From: Paracoccus sp. JM45
Lineage (GTDB): Bacteria > Pseudomonadota > Alphaproteobacteria > Rhodobacterales > Rhodobacteraceae
Reading direction: 5' to 3'
Assembly (NCBI RefSeq): GCF_003590715.1
Contig: NZ_QQVY01000005.1
Coordinates: 98,255 to 162,254 of the forward strand
Length of the DNA stretch: 64,000 bases
In this document: positions 1 to 9,533 of the stretch, piece by piece
Numbering within the stretch: position 1 is the stretch's first letter
Layout: every line of letters begins with the position of its first letter
Program-made: the position numbers and the translations under genes
Notes under the pieces: generated by a model
Told to the model about the DNA's origin: nothing
The model's database searches: none
The model's input: the letters and a program-made list of their open reading frames with translations, nothing else

Positions 1-1
1 G

Positions 2-415
2 GCAACCCCGAAGGATGGTCCGTCTGCAGGTGTCGCGATGGTCACCTCGGTCGTGTCGGTGATGACGGGCATTCCGGTCCGCAAGGAAGTCGCCATGACG
101 GGTGAAGTCACCCTGCGCGGCAATGTGCTTGCCATTGGCGGTCTGAAGGAAAAACTGCTGGCAGCCCTTCGCGGTGGCATCACCACGGTGATGATCCCGC
201 AAGATAATGAAAAGGATCTGATCGAGATCCCGGACAACGTCAAAGAGGGTCTTACCATCATTCCGGTCAGCAACGTCCGTGAAGTCCTGCGTCACGCCTT
301 GGTCCGTCAGCCTGTTGCGGTCGAATGGGACGAAGCCGCCGAGGAAGCCGCCGAAGCAGCCCGCCTTGACGCCCGTCGCGGTGATGGCAGCAAAGGCAGC
401 ACCGTCGCCCATTAA
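2..415 (+). CDS. lon: ATP-dependent protease Lon, C-terminal part
   Basis: This is the last 137 codons of Lon, the cytoplasmic AAA+ serine protease that degrades damaged and regulatory proteins. The frame is open from base 2, so the gene runs in from the left edge. The catalytic serine lies in the motif PKDGPSAG (Ser codon 23-25). The catalytic lysine is the second Lys of GGLKEK (codon 152-154), 43 residues later, the usual Ser-Lys spacing of the family. The TAA stop at 413-415 is followed by a strong hairpin. Only the proteolytic domain is visible; the ATPase domain lies outside the window. Confidence 0.97.
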   Translation, partial: ATPKDGPSAGVAMVTSVVSVMTGIPVRKEVAMTGEVTLRGNVLAIGGLKEKLLAALRGGITTVMIPQDNEKDLIEIPDNVKEGLTIIPVSNVREVLRHALVRQPVAVEWDEAAEEAAEAARLDARRGDGSKGSTVAH

Positions 416-436
416 GGCCACCGAACATTCAAAAGG

Positions 437-466
437 GGCCGGGGGCGTTTTGCGTCCCCGGCCTTT
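437..466 (+). terminator. Terminator-like hairpin after lon
   Basis: An 11-bp GC-rich stem (437-447 with 453-463, one G-U pair) closes a short T-rich loop and is followed by a short TTT run. It starts 21 bp after the lon stop, so it probably ends the lon transcript. The T-run is short, so efficiency is uncertain. Confidence 0.7.
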
Positions 467-579
467 GTCATGTCTGACCAAGCAATACCGCTGCAGACTG
501 TGATGTTGGGTATGATTGCGGCTTATGTCGTCATCACCTCTTGCAACATGGTTTGACTGGCGCTAGAAGCCAGCGCGAC

Positions 580-654
580 GGGTGATTAGCTCAGTGGTAG
601 AGCGCTTCGTTCACATCGAAGATGTCAGGGGTTCAAATCCCTTATCACCCACCA
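580..654 (+). tRNA. tRNA-Val (anticodon CAC)
   Basis: A complete cloverleaf can be drawn. The acceptor stem GGGTGAT (580-586) pairs with ATCACCC (644-650). The D-arm is GCTC/GAGC. The anticodon stem CTTCG/CGAAG surrounds loop TTCACAT, giving anticodon CAC at 612-614, which reads the valine codon GUG. The T-arm carries GTTCAAATC. The discriminator A at 651 is followed by a genomically encoded CCA at 652-654. Confidence 0.97.
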
Positions 655-751
655 TTTTCCCGCCTGTGCGAATATGCCTTGGACAGAATGCGTCCGCATT
701 TGCATAGGGCGTTGCCCGATATGACCGGCGCAGAATCAGCAAGAGGTTTTG

Positions 752-1762
752 ATGAAAAATCCCGATGCCAAAGGTGATCTGGCCGTGCGTCGCGCGGCGC
801 GCCTGTCTGTCGCGCCGATGATGGATTGGACCGACCGGAATTGTCGACTGTTCCACCGGATGATGTCGCGCAATACCTTGCTGTATACTGAAATGATCAC
901 GGCGCCGGCGGTGATCCACGGTGACCGTGCGCGGCTGCTGGATTATGACGCCCGCGAACATCCGCTGGCGCTGCAATTGGGCGGCTCGATCCCCGATGAA
1001 TTGCGTCAGGCCACCCGTATCGCCGAAGATTGGGGCTATGACGAGATTAACCTGAATGTCGGTTGTCCCAGTGACCGCGTGCAATCGGGGGCCTTCGGGG
1101 CTGTTTTGATGAAATCGCCCGATCTGGTGGCGGAATGCGTCAGCGCGATGCAAGCCGAAACGCAGGTCGAGGTGACGGTGAAATGCCGCATCGGGGTTGA
1201 TGACCAGACCGCTGCTGAAATTCTGCCAGATTTCCTGGCAAAGATGCAGCAGGCCGGCGTCCGTCGTGTGACGATCCATGCCCGTAAAGCATGGTTGCAA
1301 GGGCTTAGCCCGCGCGAGAACCGTGAAATTCCCCCGCTGGATTACCCATTGGTCCATGCGATGAAGGGCCAGTTTCCCGATATGCATCTGTCCGTCAACG
1401 GTGGCATCGCCGATCTGGATGCGGCGCGTGACCATCTGTCGGTGATGGATGGCGTGATGATCGGTCGGGCTGCCTATCATGAACCGTGGAAGATTCTGGG
1501 GGCCGCCGATCGCCTTTGGGATCAGGCACCGCCGTTCGAACACCCGCTGGATGTGGCTGCGGCCATGCGTCCATTAATTGTCGATCATATGGCCAAAGGG
1601 GGCCGGTTGCACCAGTTCACGCGGCATATGCTGGGCCTGTTCCACGGCATGCCGGGGGCAAGGGGTTGGAAGCGCACCATATCGGAAGGCGCATCCAAAG
1701 GCGGGATCGAGGTCTATGACGCCGCCGTTCAGCAGGTCGCAGACCCCGTCTTTCCGGCCTAG
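752..1762 (+). CDS. dusA: tRNA-dihydrouridine(20/20a) synthase DusA
   Basis: FMN-dependent enzyme that reduces uridine in the D-loop of tRNA. The 336-residue protein opens with the flavin-site motif SVAPMMDWTDR (about residues 19-29). It has the catalytic cysteine in NLNVGCPSDRVQSG (about Cys105) and the NGGI motif of the TIM barrel. The length is normal for DusA. I chose the ATG at 752 because AGAGG lies 5 bp upstream; a TTG one codon earlier is also possible. The stop codon overlaps that of the convergent mazG inside a shared CTAG. Confidence 0.95.
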   Translation: MKNPDAKGDLAVRRAARLSVAPMMDWTDRNCRLFHRMMSRNTLLYTEMITAPAVIHGDRARLLDYDAREHPLALQLGGSIPDELRQATRIAEDWGYDEINLNVGCPSDRVQSGAFGAVLMKSPDLVAECVSAMQAETQVEVTVKCRIGVDDQTAAEILPDFLAKMQQAGVRRVTIHARKAWLQGLSPRENREIPPLDYPLVHAMKGQFPDMHLSVNGGIADLDAARDHLSVMDGVMIGRAAYHEPWKILGAADRLWDQAPPFEHPLDVAAAMRPLIVDHMAKGGRLHQFTRHMLGLFHGMPGARGWKRTISEGASKGGIEVYDAAVQQVADPVFPA

Positions 1763-2595
1763 CGCGCGGCTTTTTCGGCTGCCTTGGCCTTATTCCACAA
1801 CTGGTCCATTTCGGTCAGGTCGCTGTCTTCGGGACGGCGGCCTGTTGCGGCCAGATCGGCCTCGATACTTCCGAAGCGGCGGGTGAATTTGGTATTGGCG
1901 CGACGCAGGGCCAGTTCCGGATCGATCTTCAGATGACGGGCCAGATTGGCCATCACGAACATCAGATCGCCGAACTCTTCCTCCAATTCGTCCTGACCAA
2001 GGGTATCACGTGCCTCGACCAGTTCGGCAGTTTCTTCGGTGATCTTGTCCAGAACCCCCGACACACCGGGCCAGTCAAAGCCGACCCGGGCGGCGCGGTT
2101 CTGCAGTTTCACGGCCCGCGTCAGGGCAGGCAGCCCAAGCGCCACGCCGTCCAATGTGCCACGTTCGGCTTTGCCTGCACGTTCGACGGCCTTGATCGCC
2201 TCCCAATCCTTGACCTGCTGTTCGGCTGATTTATCGCGGCTTTCATCGCCGAAGACATGTGGATGGCGAAAGACCAGTTTGTCACTGATGGCGGCGGCGC
2301 AATCGGCAAAATCGAACATTTCCGCTTCCGCTGCCATCTGGGCATGAAAGACCACTTGCAGCAGCAAATCGCCCAGTTCGGATGGCAGTTCGTCCCACGC
2401 CTGACGTTCGATCGCGTCCTCGACCTCATGCGCTTCTTCGATGGTATAGGGCGCAATCGAGGCAAAATCCTGTTCGATATCCCACGGGCAACCGGTCTTG
2501 GGGTCGCGCAAAGCGGCCATAATATCTAGCAAACGCCGGATTTCTGCGGCCGGATCGCGCGGCTGCGCGGCGAGGGACGGTGTCTGGTCAGCCAT
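1759..2595 (-). CDS. mazG: Nucleoside triphosphate pyrophosphohydrolase MazG
   Basis: Cytoplasmic housecleaning enzyme that hydrolyses (d)NTPs to monophosphate and pyrophosphate. The 278-residue protein has two tandem MazG domains. Each shows the metal-binding acidic pattern: first the EEAHEVE stretch followed by ELGDLL, then the EETAELVE stretch followed by EEFGDL. The conserved GCPWD lies near residues 35-39. The frame extends further upstream, but the ATG at 2595 has AAGGGGA in front of it and matches the usual family start. It converges with dusA and shares four bases at the stop codons. Confidence 0.94.
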   Translation of the reverse strand: MADQTPSLAAQPRDPAAEIRRLLDIMAALRDPKTGCPWDIEQDFASIAPYTIEEAHEVEDAIERQAWDELPSELGDLLLQVVFHAQMAAEAEMFDFADCAAAISDKLVFRHPHVFGDESRDKSAEQQVKDWEAIKAVERAGKAERGTLDGVALGLPALTRAVKLQNRAARVGFDWPGVSGVLDKITEETAELVEARDTLGQDELEEEFGDLMFVMANLARHLKIDPELALRRANTKFTRRFGSIEADLAATGRRPEDSDLTEMDQLWNKAKAAEKAAR

Positions 2596-2659
2596 TGCAA
2601 TTCCCCTTGGGACACGGAAGATGCCCCATCGACTGCCACAGCCAAAGGCCCAAGTCCAC

Positions 2660-3823
2660 ATGCCCGTCCTGAACCGTATCGCCGATTTCACCGACCAGAT
2701 GACCGCATGGCGCCGCCATCTGCACCAGAACCCCGAACTGGGGTTTGAATGTCACCAGACCGCAGCATTCGTTGCCAAAAGGCTTGCCGAATTCGGCGTT
2801 GATGAAATCCATCAGGGGATCGGCAAGACCGGCGTTGTGGCCATCATCAACGGTCAGGGGGACGGTCCGACCATCGGTTTGCGCGCCGATATGGACGCCC
2901 TGCCGATGGACGAGATTACCGGCGCGGAATGGGCGTCTACAGTGGCGGGAAAAATGCATGCCTGCGGGCATGACGGCCATACGACCATGTTGCTGGGGGC
3001 TGCGAAATATCTGGCCGAAACGCGCAATTTTTCAGGCCGCGTTGCGTTGATCTTCCAACCGGCAGAGGAAAACGGCGGCGGTGCGGATATCATGGTGCAG
3101 GAAGGCATTATGGACCGGTTCGACATCGGCCGCGTCTTCGCCATGCATAACAGCCCCGACCAACCCGAGGGCAGCTTTCATACCGCCATCGGCCCGATCA
3201 TGGCCGCCGTCGATACATTCGAGGTCTATGTTCAGGGCCGCGGTGGCCACGGTGCCATGCCGCATCTGACCAATGACCCCATTGTGGCGGCGGTGGCTGT
3301 CGTAAACTCGGTCCAGACGATCAGCAGCCGCAACCATTACAGCGGCGATGATCTGGTCGTGTCGGTCACGCAGATCCATACGGGCAGCGCGGACAACATC
3401 GTGCCGGATACGGCCTATATTTGCGGCACGGTGCGGACCTTCGATCCGCAGGTGCGCGATATGGTCAAACGCCGGATCAGCCAGATCTGCGAGGGGCAGG
3501 CGCAGGCCTATGACCTGCAGATCCGGCTGGATTACCAGCAGGGCTATCCCGCGACGGTGAATGATGCCGATCAGGCGGGCTTTGCCATTGCCACCGCGCA
3601 GGAAGTCGCCGGTGCCGATCAGGTGGACCCCGACACCAGCCGCCACATGGGCGCCGAGGATTTCAGCTATATGCTGAACGCCCGTCCGGGGTGCTATCTG
3701 TTTCTGGGGCAGGGCGAAGGCCCGGGGCTGCATCATCCGGCATTCGATTTTAACGATGCCGTCGCCCCCGTGGGTGCCAGCTTCTTTGCGCGGCTGGTCG
3801 AACGCGCCCAACCGCGCGGCTGA
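2660..3823 (+). CDS. M20 family amidohydrolase (HipO/amidase type)
   Basis: Cytoplasmic zinc-dependent hydrolase of N-acyl amino acids or similar amides (387 aa). The metal-binding motifs of peptidase family M20D are in order: RADMDALPM, HACGHDGHT, QPAEENGGGA, a GGHGAMPH segment of the dimerisation domain, and the terminal HMGAEDFSYM. The exact substrate (hippurate, N-acetyl amino acids, indole-acetyl conjugates) cannot be told from sequence. I placed the start at 2660, 64 bp from the divergent mazG start, because the protein then begins like other family members. The ribosome binding site is weak. Confidence 0.88.
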   Translation: MPVLNRIADFTDQMTAWRRHLHQNPELGFECHQTAAFVAKRLAEFGVDEIHQGIGKTGVVAIINGQGDGPTIGLRADMDALPMDEITGAEWASTVAGKMHACGHDGHTTMLLGAAKYLAETRNFSGRVALIFQPAEENGGGADIMVQEGIMDRFDIGRVFAMHNSPDQPEGSFHTAIGPIMAAVDTFEVYVQGRGGHGAMPHLTNDPIVAAVAVVNSVQTISSRNHYSGDDLVVSVTQIHTGSADNIVPDTAYICGTVRTFDPQVRDMVKRRISQICEGQAQAYDLQIRLDYQQGYPATVNDADQAGFAIATAQEVAGADQVDPDTSRHMGAEDFSYMLNARPGCYLFLGQGEGPGLHHPAFDFNDAVAPVGASFFARLVERAQPRG

Positions 3824-3969
3824 TATCCGATCACGCAGCCGTTTGTCGCAGTGCGCCGGTCAGCCTTGGCGCTTTCTTGCCAAGCGCCGGTCGCACAGAT
3901 AGGTTGCGCGCCAATCCAGACGCGGCTTGCGGGCTTTTCCGCGGCCCTTATTTGTCGAAAGGACTATGA

Positions 3970-4299
3970 ATGTTCGTGACCCCAGCTTATGCCCAAGCCG
4001 CAGGTGCCGGTGGAACTGCTGCTTTTGCACAGTTCATCCCGCTGATCCTGATCTTCCTGATCATGTATTTCCTGATGATCCGCCCCCAGCAAAAGCGTGC
4101 CAAACAGCACCGTGAACTGGTCGCGAATGTCAAAAAAGGCGATACGATCATCACCTCGGGCGGCATTCTGGGCAAGGTTGCCACGGTTCGCGACGACGAA
4201 CTGGAAGTCGAAATCGCACAAGGCGTCCGTGTCCGCGTCGTGCGCAGCACCATCGCCCAGGTTGTCAGCAAAACTGCACCTGTCGCCGCCAACAACTGA
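3970..4299 (+). CDS. yajC: Preprotein translocase subunit YajC
   Basis: Small inner-membrane accessory protein of the SecDF translocase complex (109 aa). It has one transmembrane helix at about residues 21-38, then the family motif MIRPQQKRAKQH and a KKGDTIITSGGILGKV segment. GAAAGGA lies just upstream of the ATG. It is the first gene of the run yajC-secD-secF, with secD starting 16 bp downstream. The 146 bp upstream carry competing hairpins at 3865-3888. Confidence 0.96.
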   Translation: MFVTPAYAQAAGAGGTAAFAQFIPLILIFLIMYFLMIRPQQKRAKQHRELVANVKKGDTIITSGGILGKVATVRDDELEVEIAQGVRVRVVRSTIAQVVSKTAPVAANN

Positions 4300-4314
4300 A
4301 AGGCGTAAGCCAAA

Positions 4315-5979
4315 ATGCTGCAGATTGACCGCTGGAAGCGCGTCCTGATTATCGGGATCTGCCTTCTCGGGCTGCTATTCGCATTGCCCAATGCCTTCTA
4401 TAAACGCGTCGAGGCGCATAATGATGCCGTGGCCCAGATCGAGGCCACCGGCGTCGAAACGCCCGAGCTGGTTGCGGCGCGCGATGCCTGGCCGTCTTGG
4501 ATGCCCAGCAATCTGGTCAATCTGGGCCTTGACCTGCGCGGAGGCGCCCATCTGCTGGGCGAAGTGCAGGTCGAACAGGTTTACAAAAGCCGCATGGATT
4601 CCATGTGGCCGGAACTGCGTACGGCGCTGGCCGCCGAACGCGAAACCATCGGCGCGATCCGCCGCGTGCAATCGCCCGATGGTGTTCTTGCCCTTGATAT
4701 CGGCAATGCCGACCAGATGGCCCGCGCGGTCGAAATCGCCCGCGGTTTTTCCGAGCCTGTGACCACTTTGTCGGGTGCGGGCCAGCAATCGCTGGCAATC
4801 TCGACCCAAGGGGCACGGCTGACCATCCAGTTGTCCGAGGCTGAAAAAGCTGTCACCGACGACCGGACCATCCAGCAAAGTCTTGAAATCATCCGCCGCC
4901 GCGTGGATGAGGTCGGCACACGCGAACCCACGATCATGCGCCAGGGCGAAGATCGGATCCTGATCCAGGTGCCCGGTATCGGATCGGCAGCCGAGCTGAA
5001 AGAACTGATCGGGACGACGGCGCAGCTGACCTTCAACCCCGTCGTGGGCACCACCGGCGATGCCTCTGCCACAGCCGCCCTTGGCCAGTTTATCGCACCG
5101 GCGGTCGATCAGCAGGGCTTGTATTACATCATGGAAGACACGCCTGTTGTTACGGGCGAGGATCTGGTCGATGCGCTGACTGCCAGCGATGAAAACGGCC
5201 TGCCTTCGGTGAACTTCCGGTTCAACCCCTCGGGGGCGCGGGCGTTCGGCAAATATACGTCGGAAAATATCGGTCAGCCTTTCGCCATCGTTCTGGACAA
5301 TGAGGTCATCTCGGCCCCTGTCATCCGTTCGGCGATCACCACAGGTTCGGGCCAGATTTCCGGTTCGATGGGCTTTGACGAGGCGAACCGCCTGTCGGTC
5401 CTGCTGCGCGCCGGTGCCCTGCCTGCCGAACTGACTTTCCTTGAGGAACGGACCGTCGGTCCCGAATTGGGACAGGACAGCATCGACGCGGGCAAAATCG
5501 CATCCGGTGTCGGATTTGCGGCGGTGATTGCACTGATGGTTCTATCTTATGGCCGTTTCGGGGTCTTTGCGACCGTGGCGCTTGGTTGCAACATGCTGCT
5601 GCTGTTTGCGGTGCTGTCGATCATCGGCGCAACGCTGACCTTGCCCGGCATCGCGGGGATCGTGCTGACCATCGGTATGGCGGTTGATGCCAACGTGCTG
5701 GTCTTCGAACGCATCCGCGAGGAACTGAAGACCGCCCGTGGCCCCGCCCGTGCCATCCAGACCGGTTATGAAAAGGCGATGTCGGCCATTGTCGATGCAA
5801 ACATCACCACGCTGATTGTCGCCGGCATCCTGTTTGTTCTTGGTTCGGGGCCTGTCAAAGGCTTCGCCGTGACGCTGACCATCGGTATCGTGACCTCGGT
5901 CTTTACGGCGCTGTATGTGACCCGTCTGATAACCGTCATGTGGTTCGAGCGTGCGCGCCCGAAGCAGATCGAGGTGTGA
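4315..5979 (+). CDS. secD: Protein translocase subunit SecD
   Basis: Inner-membrane RND-family protein that uses the proton motive force to complete protein export (554 aa). It has an N-terminal transmembrane helix, the LDLRGGAHL motif early in the periplasmic domain, and a C-terminal bundle of five helices. That bundle includes GIVLTIGMAVDANVLVFER, the SecD signature. The periplasmic P1 and P4 regions are of normal length. It lies between yajC and secF, and secF starts 1 bp after its stop, so co-transcription is almost certain. Confidence 0.97.
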   Translation: MLQIDRWKRVLIIGICLLGLLFALPNAFYKRVEAHNDAVAQIEATGVETPELVAARDAWPSWMPSNLVNLGLDLRGGAHLLGEVQVEQVYKSRMDSMWPELRTALAAERETIGAIRRVQSPDGVLALDIGNADQMARAVEIARGFSEPVTTLSGAGQQSLAISTQGARLTIQLSEAEKAVTDDRTIQQSLEIIRRRVDEVGTREPTIMRQGEDRILIQVPGIGSAAELKELIGTTAQLTFNPVVGTTGDASATAALGQFIAPAVDQQGLYYIMEDTPVVTGEDLVDALTASDENGLPSVNFRFNPSGARAFGKYTSENIGQPFAIVLDNEVISAPVIRSAITTGSGQISGSMGFDEANRLSVLLRAGALPAELTFLEERTVGPELGQDSIDAGKIASGVGFAAVIALMVLSYGRFGVFATVALGCNMLLLFAVLSIIGATLTLPGIAGIVLTIGMAVDANVLVFERIREELKTARGPARAIQTGYEKAMSAIVDANITTLIVAGILFVLGSGPVKGFAVTLTIGIVTSVFTALYVTRLITVMWFERARPKQIEV

Positions 5980-5980
5980 T

Positions 5981-6982
5981 ATGGCTTTCCGTTTAAAACT
6001 TGTCCCCGACGAAACAAAGATCGACTTCTTCAGATGGCAAAAGGGCACCTTCGGGCTGTCCGCCCTTCTGCTGGTGCTGTCGGTGGTGCTGTTGCTGGTC
6101 AACGGCCTGAACTTCGGCATCGATTTCCGCGGCGGCACCACGATCCGCACGGAATCAACGCAAGAGGTCGACGTCGCCGAATACCGCGCCGCGCTGCAAC
6201 CGCTGGACCTTGGCGATGTCGCCATTACCGAGGTTTTCGACCCCAGCTTTGATGATGACCAGAACGTCGCCATGGTGCGTATCAGCGCGCAGGACGGCGT
6301 CGAGGCCGTGACCCCCGAACTGATCGCCTCGGTCGAGGAAGCTTTGCAGGTCTATGATTCCTCGATCACTTTCCCGTCGGTGGAATCGGTCGGACCCAAG
6401 GTTTCGGGCGAATTGGTCAATACGGCGATCTATTCCGTGTTGGCTGCGCTGGCGGCCATTTCGGTCTATATCTGGTTGCGGTTCGAATGGCAGTTCGCCG
6501 TGGGCGCGATCGTGTCGCTGTTCCACGACGTGCTGCTGACCATGGGCCTGTTCGCCCTGTTGCAGATCAGGTTCGACCTGACCACCATCGCGGCGCTGCT
6601 GACCATTGTCGGCTATTCGATCAACGATACCGTGGTTGTCTTCGACAGGCTTCGTGAAAACCTGATGAAGTTCAAGAAAACCCCGCTGCGTGATTTGATG
6701 AACCTGTCGGTGAACGAAACGCTGTCGCGGACCATCATGACCTCGGGGACGACGCTGGTCGCGCTGATCGCGTTGCTGGTTCTGGGTGGCGATGTGATCC
6801 GCGGGTTTGTGTTCGCGATCACCTTCGGTATTCTGGTCGGGACATATTCGTCGATCTATGTCGCCAAGAACTTTGTTCTGTGGCTGGGCGTGCGTCGTGA
6901 TTGGGGCAAACCCGATCCCAACGACCCCACCGCCAAGCCGCGCAAACCCGTGTCGCCCTTCGAGGGCGCCGAGGAGGGCTGA
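5981..6982 (+). CDS. secF: Protein translocase subunit SecF
   Basis: Partner of SecD in the SecDF-YajC complex (333 aa). It shows the N-terminal membrane helix, the periplasmic motif GIDFRGGTTI, and the helix-4 signature GYSINDTVVVFDRLREN. The frame is open further upstream into secD, but the ATG at 5981 directly follows the secD stop and starts a normal SecF N-terminus. Its TGA overlaps by one base the ATG of the next gene, indicating translational coupling. Confidence 0.97.
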   Translation: MAFRLKLVPDETKIDFFRWQKGTFGLSALLLVLSVVLLLVNGLNFGIDFRGGTTIRTESTQEVDVAEYRAALQPLDLGDVAITEVFDPSFDDDQNVAMVRISAQDGVEAVTPELIASVEEALQVYDSSITFPSVESVGPKVSGELVNTAIYSVLAALAAISVYIWLRFEWQFAVGAIVSLFHDVLLTMGLFALLQIRFDLTTIAALLTIVGYSINDTVVVFDRLRENLMKFKKTPLRDLMNLSVNETLSRTIMTSGTTLVALIALLVLGGDVIRGFVFAITFGILVGTYSSIYVAKNFVLWLGVRRDWGKPDPNDPTAKPRKPVSPFEGAEEG

Positions 6983-7335
6983 TGATCCTTAACCCCACCG
7001 ATTTCGAAGGCGCGAATGCCGTCGACAGCTATGGCCCCGGTTTTTTCCGGATTGCCGGCAAGGTGTTCCACGGTGCGTTGGTCGTCGAAGGCGACCGCGT
7101 TACCGAATGGGGCGGTCTTGACGATATGCAGGCGCTGAAAGATCTGGCGGGGCGCGTGGACGTGCTGTTTCTGGGCATGGGCGACCAGATCGCCTATGCC
7201 CCGCGCGATCTGGTCGCTGCGCTGGATGCCCTTGGCATCATGGTCGAGGCGATGAATTCGCCCACCGCCGCGCGCACCTATAACGTGACCCTCTCGGAAG
7301 GTCGCCGCGTCGCCTGCGCGCTTTTACCGTTGTGA
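6982..7335 (+). CDS. Mth938-like (DUF498) domain protein
   Basis: A 117-residue cytoplasmic protein of the Mth938/DUF498 family (the fold of the human NDUFAF3 assembly factor). It shows the ending motif of the family, with the LFLGMGDQ stretch, a [20 protein letters not shown] helix and a final [10 protein letters not shown]. Its molecular role in bacteria is not established. It is coupled to secF by a one-base overlap and to ccmA by a GTGA overlap. It therefore sits exactly between the export and cytochrome c maturation genes. Confidence 0.9.
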   Translation: MILNPTDFEGANAVDSYGPGFFRIAGKVFHGALVVEGDRVTEWGGLDDMQALKDLAGRVDVLFLGMGDQIAYAPRDLVAALDALGIMVEAMNSPTAARTYNVTLSEGRRVACALLPL

Positions 7336-7961
7336 GCCTGCTGGCGGTCCATGATCTCTCCGTCGCGCGCGGTGGATTGCGGGCCGTCGAAGGTGTCGGC
7401 TTTGCCCTGAACGCGGGGCAGGCACTGATCCTGCGAGGGCCGAACGGCATCGGGAAAACGACGCTGTTGCGGACCATCGCGGGGTTACAGGCCCCCGTTT
7501 GCGGAACAATCAAGATGCCCGACGATGCGGTGGCCTATGCCGCGCATTCCGACGGGCTGAAATCATCCCTGACTGCGCGTGAAAACCTGACCTTCTGGGC
7601 GCGGGTTTTCGGCGGTGGCGGGATTGATACCGCATTGGCCGCCATGGATCTTGCCGCGCTGGCCGACCGTCCTGCAGGGGCACTGTCAGCGGGGCAGAAA
7701 CGACGCCTTGGCCTTGCCCGCCTGATCGTCAGCGGTCGCCCCTTATGGGTGCTGGATGAACCGACAGTCTCGCTGGATGCTGCATCCGTGGCCCGCTTTG
7801 CCGATGTGGTCGGTGGCCATCTGGGGCAGGGCGGGGCCGCACTGATGGCGACCCATATCGACCTTGGTCTGCCTGATGCGCAGGTGCTGGACCTGACACC
7901 CTTTCGTGCGCGAGGCGGTCCGACCGCCCGACCGCATGGCTTTAACGAGGCTTTTGCATGA
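7332..7961 (+). CDS. ccmA: Heme exporter ATP-binding protein CcmA
   Basis: ATPase of the CcmABCD complex, which releases heme-loaded CcmE for cytochrome c maturation (209 aa). Walker A is GPNGIGKTT, the ABC signature is LSAGQKRR, Walker B is [11 protein letters not shown], and the switch histidine is in MATHID. The start is a GTG that overlaps the previous stop in GTGA. Its own stop overlaps the ccmB start in ATGA. The protein is short, as is usual for CcmA. Confidence 0.96.
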   Translation: MSLLAVHDLSVARGGLRAVEGVGFALNAGQALILRGPNGIGKTTLLRTIAGLQAPVCGTIKMPDDAVAYAAHSDGLKSSLTARENLTFWARVFGGGGIDTALAAMDLAALADRPAGALSAGQKRRLGLARLIVSGRPLWVLDEPTVSLDAASVARFADVVGGHLGQGGAALMATHIDLGLPDAQVLDLTPFRARGGPTARPHGFNEAFA

Positions 7962-8614
7962 TCGCCCTGCTGTTGCGCGATTTGCGTCTGGCGACCCGTG
8001 CGGGCGGCGGATTTGGCCTTGGGGTGGCGTTTTTCCTGATCCTTTGTGCGCTGGTGCCTTTTGGCATCGGGCCGGATCGCGCGGCACTGGCCCCTGTTGC
8101 ACCGGGTATCCTGTGGGTGGGGGCGCTGCTGTCCTGCCTGCTGTCGCTGGACCGCATCTTTGCGCTGGATCATGAAGACGGCAGTCTTGATTTGCTGGCC
8201 ACATCCCCCATGCCACTTGAAGGCACCGTGGCCGTCAAGGCGCTGGCCCATTGGATCACCACCGGATTGCCTCTGATTTTGGCGGCCCCTGTGTTCGGCA
8301 TTTTGTTGCAACTGCCCGTCCACGCCATGCCGATGCTGGTGCTGTCGCTGTTGATCGGCACGCCTGCGCTGTCGATGCTGGGCGCATTCGGGGCGGCGGT
8401 GACAGTCGGGCTGCGGCGTGGCGGTTTGTTGTTGTCGCTGCTGGTTCTGCCGCTTTATATCCCGACATTGATTTTTGGCGCGGAAATCACCCGTCGCGGT
8501 GCTGCGGGGATGGACGTAGCCACGCCTTTAGTCTTTCTGGCGGGGGTGACGCTGGCGGTTCTGGCGCTTATTCCCTTTGCGGCGGCGGCGGCACTGCGGG
8601 TCAATCTGCGGTGA
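7958..8614 (+). CDS. ccmB: Heme exporter membrane protein CcmB
   Basis: Integral membrane subunit of the CcmABCD complex (218 aa, about six transmembrane helices). The N-terminal [15 protein letters not shown], the [17 protein letters not shown] loop and the [19 protein letters not shown] region are typical of CcmB. It overlaps ccmA by four bases (ATGA) and is followed 50 bp later by ccmC. Confidence 0.96.
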   Translation: MIALLLRDLRLATRAGGGFGLGVAFFLILCALVPFGIGPDRAALAPVAPGILWVGALLSCLLSLDRIFALDHEDGSLDLLATSPMPLEGTVAVKALAHWITTGLPLILAAPVFGILLQLPVHAMPMLVLSLLIGTPALSMLGAFGAAVTVGLRRGGLLLSLLVLPLYIPTLIFGAEITRRGAAGMDVATPLVFLAGVTLAVLALIPFAAAAALRVNLR

Positions 8615-8664
8615 TCCGCACCTTGGCAGGCCAAAGCGGCCTGCCGTGGGACAGATAAGGAAGA

Positions 8665-9393
8665 ATGATGTCGATCTGGGAATATGCAAATCCGGCCAAG
8701 TTCATGCGGACAACCGACAAGGTCCTGCCCTGGCTGGTCGTCAGCGCGACAATCTGTGTGCTGGGCGGCATTGTCTGGGGGTTTCTGACGCCGGATGATT
8801 ACCGTCAGGGATCGACCGTCAAGATCATGTTCCTGCATGTGCCCGCCGCCCTGATGGCGATCAATATCTGGGTGATGATGCTGGTCACATCGCTGGTCTG
8901 GATCATCCGCCGCCATCACGTCAGCGCATTGGCCGCCAAAGCCGCAGCCCCCATTGGCGCGGTCATGACGCTGATCGCGCTGATTACCGGTGCCATCTGG
9001 GGTCAGCCGATGTGGGGGACATGGTGGGAATGGGACCCGCGGCTGACATCATTCCTGATCCTGTTCCTGTTCTATGTCGGCTATATCGCGCTGTGGTCCG
9101 CGATCGAGGATCCTGACAGCGCTGCCGACCTGACCGGCGTTGTCTGCCTTGTCGGTTCGGTCTTTGCGCTGCTGTCGCGCTATGCCGTGCTGTTCTGGAA
9201 TCAAGGCTTGCATCAGGGTGCGTCCCTGTCCGTCCAGTCCGGCGAAAGAATGAGCGCGGTCTATCGCTATCCCCTTTATCTGTCGATGATCGGCTTTGCG
9301 CTGCTGTTTCTGGCGCTGGTCGTTATTCGCACCCGCACCGAAATCCGCAAGCGGCGTCTGGCCGCGTTGCAAGCGCAAGAGGCCCGTGCATGA
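8665..9393 (+). CDS. ccmC: Heme exporter protein CcmC
   Basis: Membrane protein that presents periplasmic heme to CcmE (242 aa, six helices). The tryptophan-rich heme motif reads WGTWWEWDPR, and the flanking histidines of the family are visible in FLHVPAALM and NQGLHQGASLS. Two adjacent ATG codons (8665, 8668) follow AAGGAAG. The second has the better spacing; I give the first as the outer limit. The stop overlaps ccmD in ATGA. Confidence 0.96.
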   Translation: MMSIWEYANPAKFMRTTDKVLPWLVVSATICVLGGIVWGFLTPDDYRQGSTVKIMFLHVPAALMAINIWVMMLVTSLVWIIRRHHVSALAAKAAAPIGAVMTLIALITGAIWGQPMWGTWWEWDPRLTSFLILFLFYVGYIALWSAIEDPDSAADLTGVVCLVGSVFALLSRYAVLFWNQGLHQGASLSVQSGERMSAVYRYPLYLSMIGFALLFLALVVIRTRTEIRKRRLAALQAQEARA

Positions 9394-9533
9394 TCGACCT
9401 TGGACGTTATACCGGAACCGTTCTGGCCGCCTATGGCGTGTCGGTCGTTCTGCTGGCCGGACTGATCTGGCATAGCATTGCCGCAAATACCCGCGCGCGC
9501 CGCAATTTGGAAAAGCATAGAAACGATGCCTAA
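9390..9533 (+). CDS. ccmD: Heme exporter protein CcmD
   Basis: A 47-residue single-helix membrane protein that stabilises the CcmABC complex. The N-terminal part GRYTGTVLAAYGVS is followed by one hydrophobic helix (about residues 16-31) and a basic tail with TRARRN, the standard CcmD plan. It overlaps ccmC by four bases and ccmG by eight bases, so the call rests on position as well as composition. Confidence 0.93.
   Translation: MIDLGRYTGTVLAAYGVSVVLLAGLIWHSIAANTRARRNLEKHRNDA

Noticed and set aside
611..1543. Long minus-strand frame opposite dusA
   Set aside because: It lies fully antisense to a well-supported gene, is His/Arg/Gln-rich as GC-rich shadow frames are, and matches no family.
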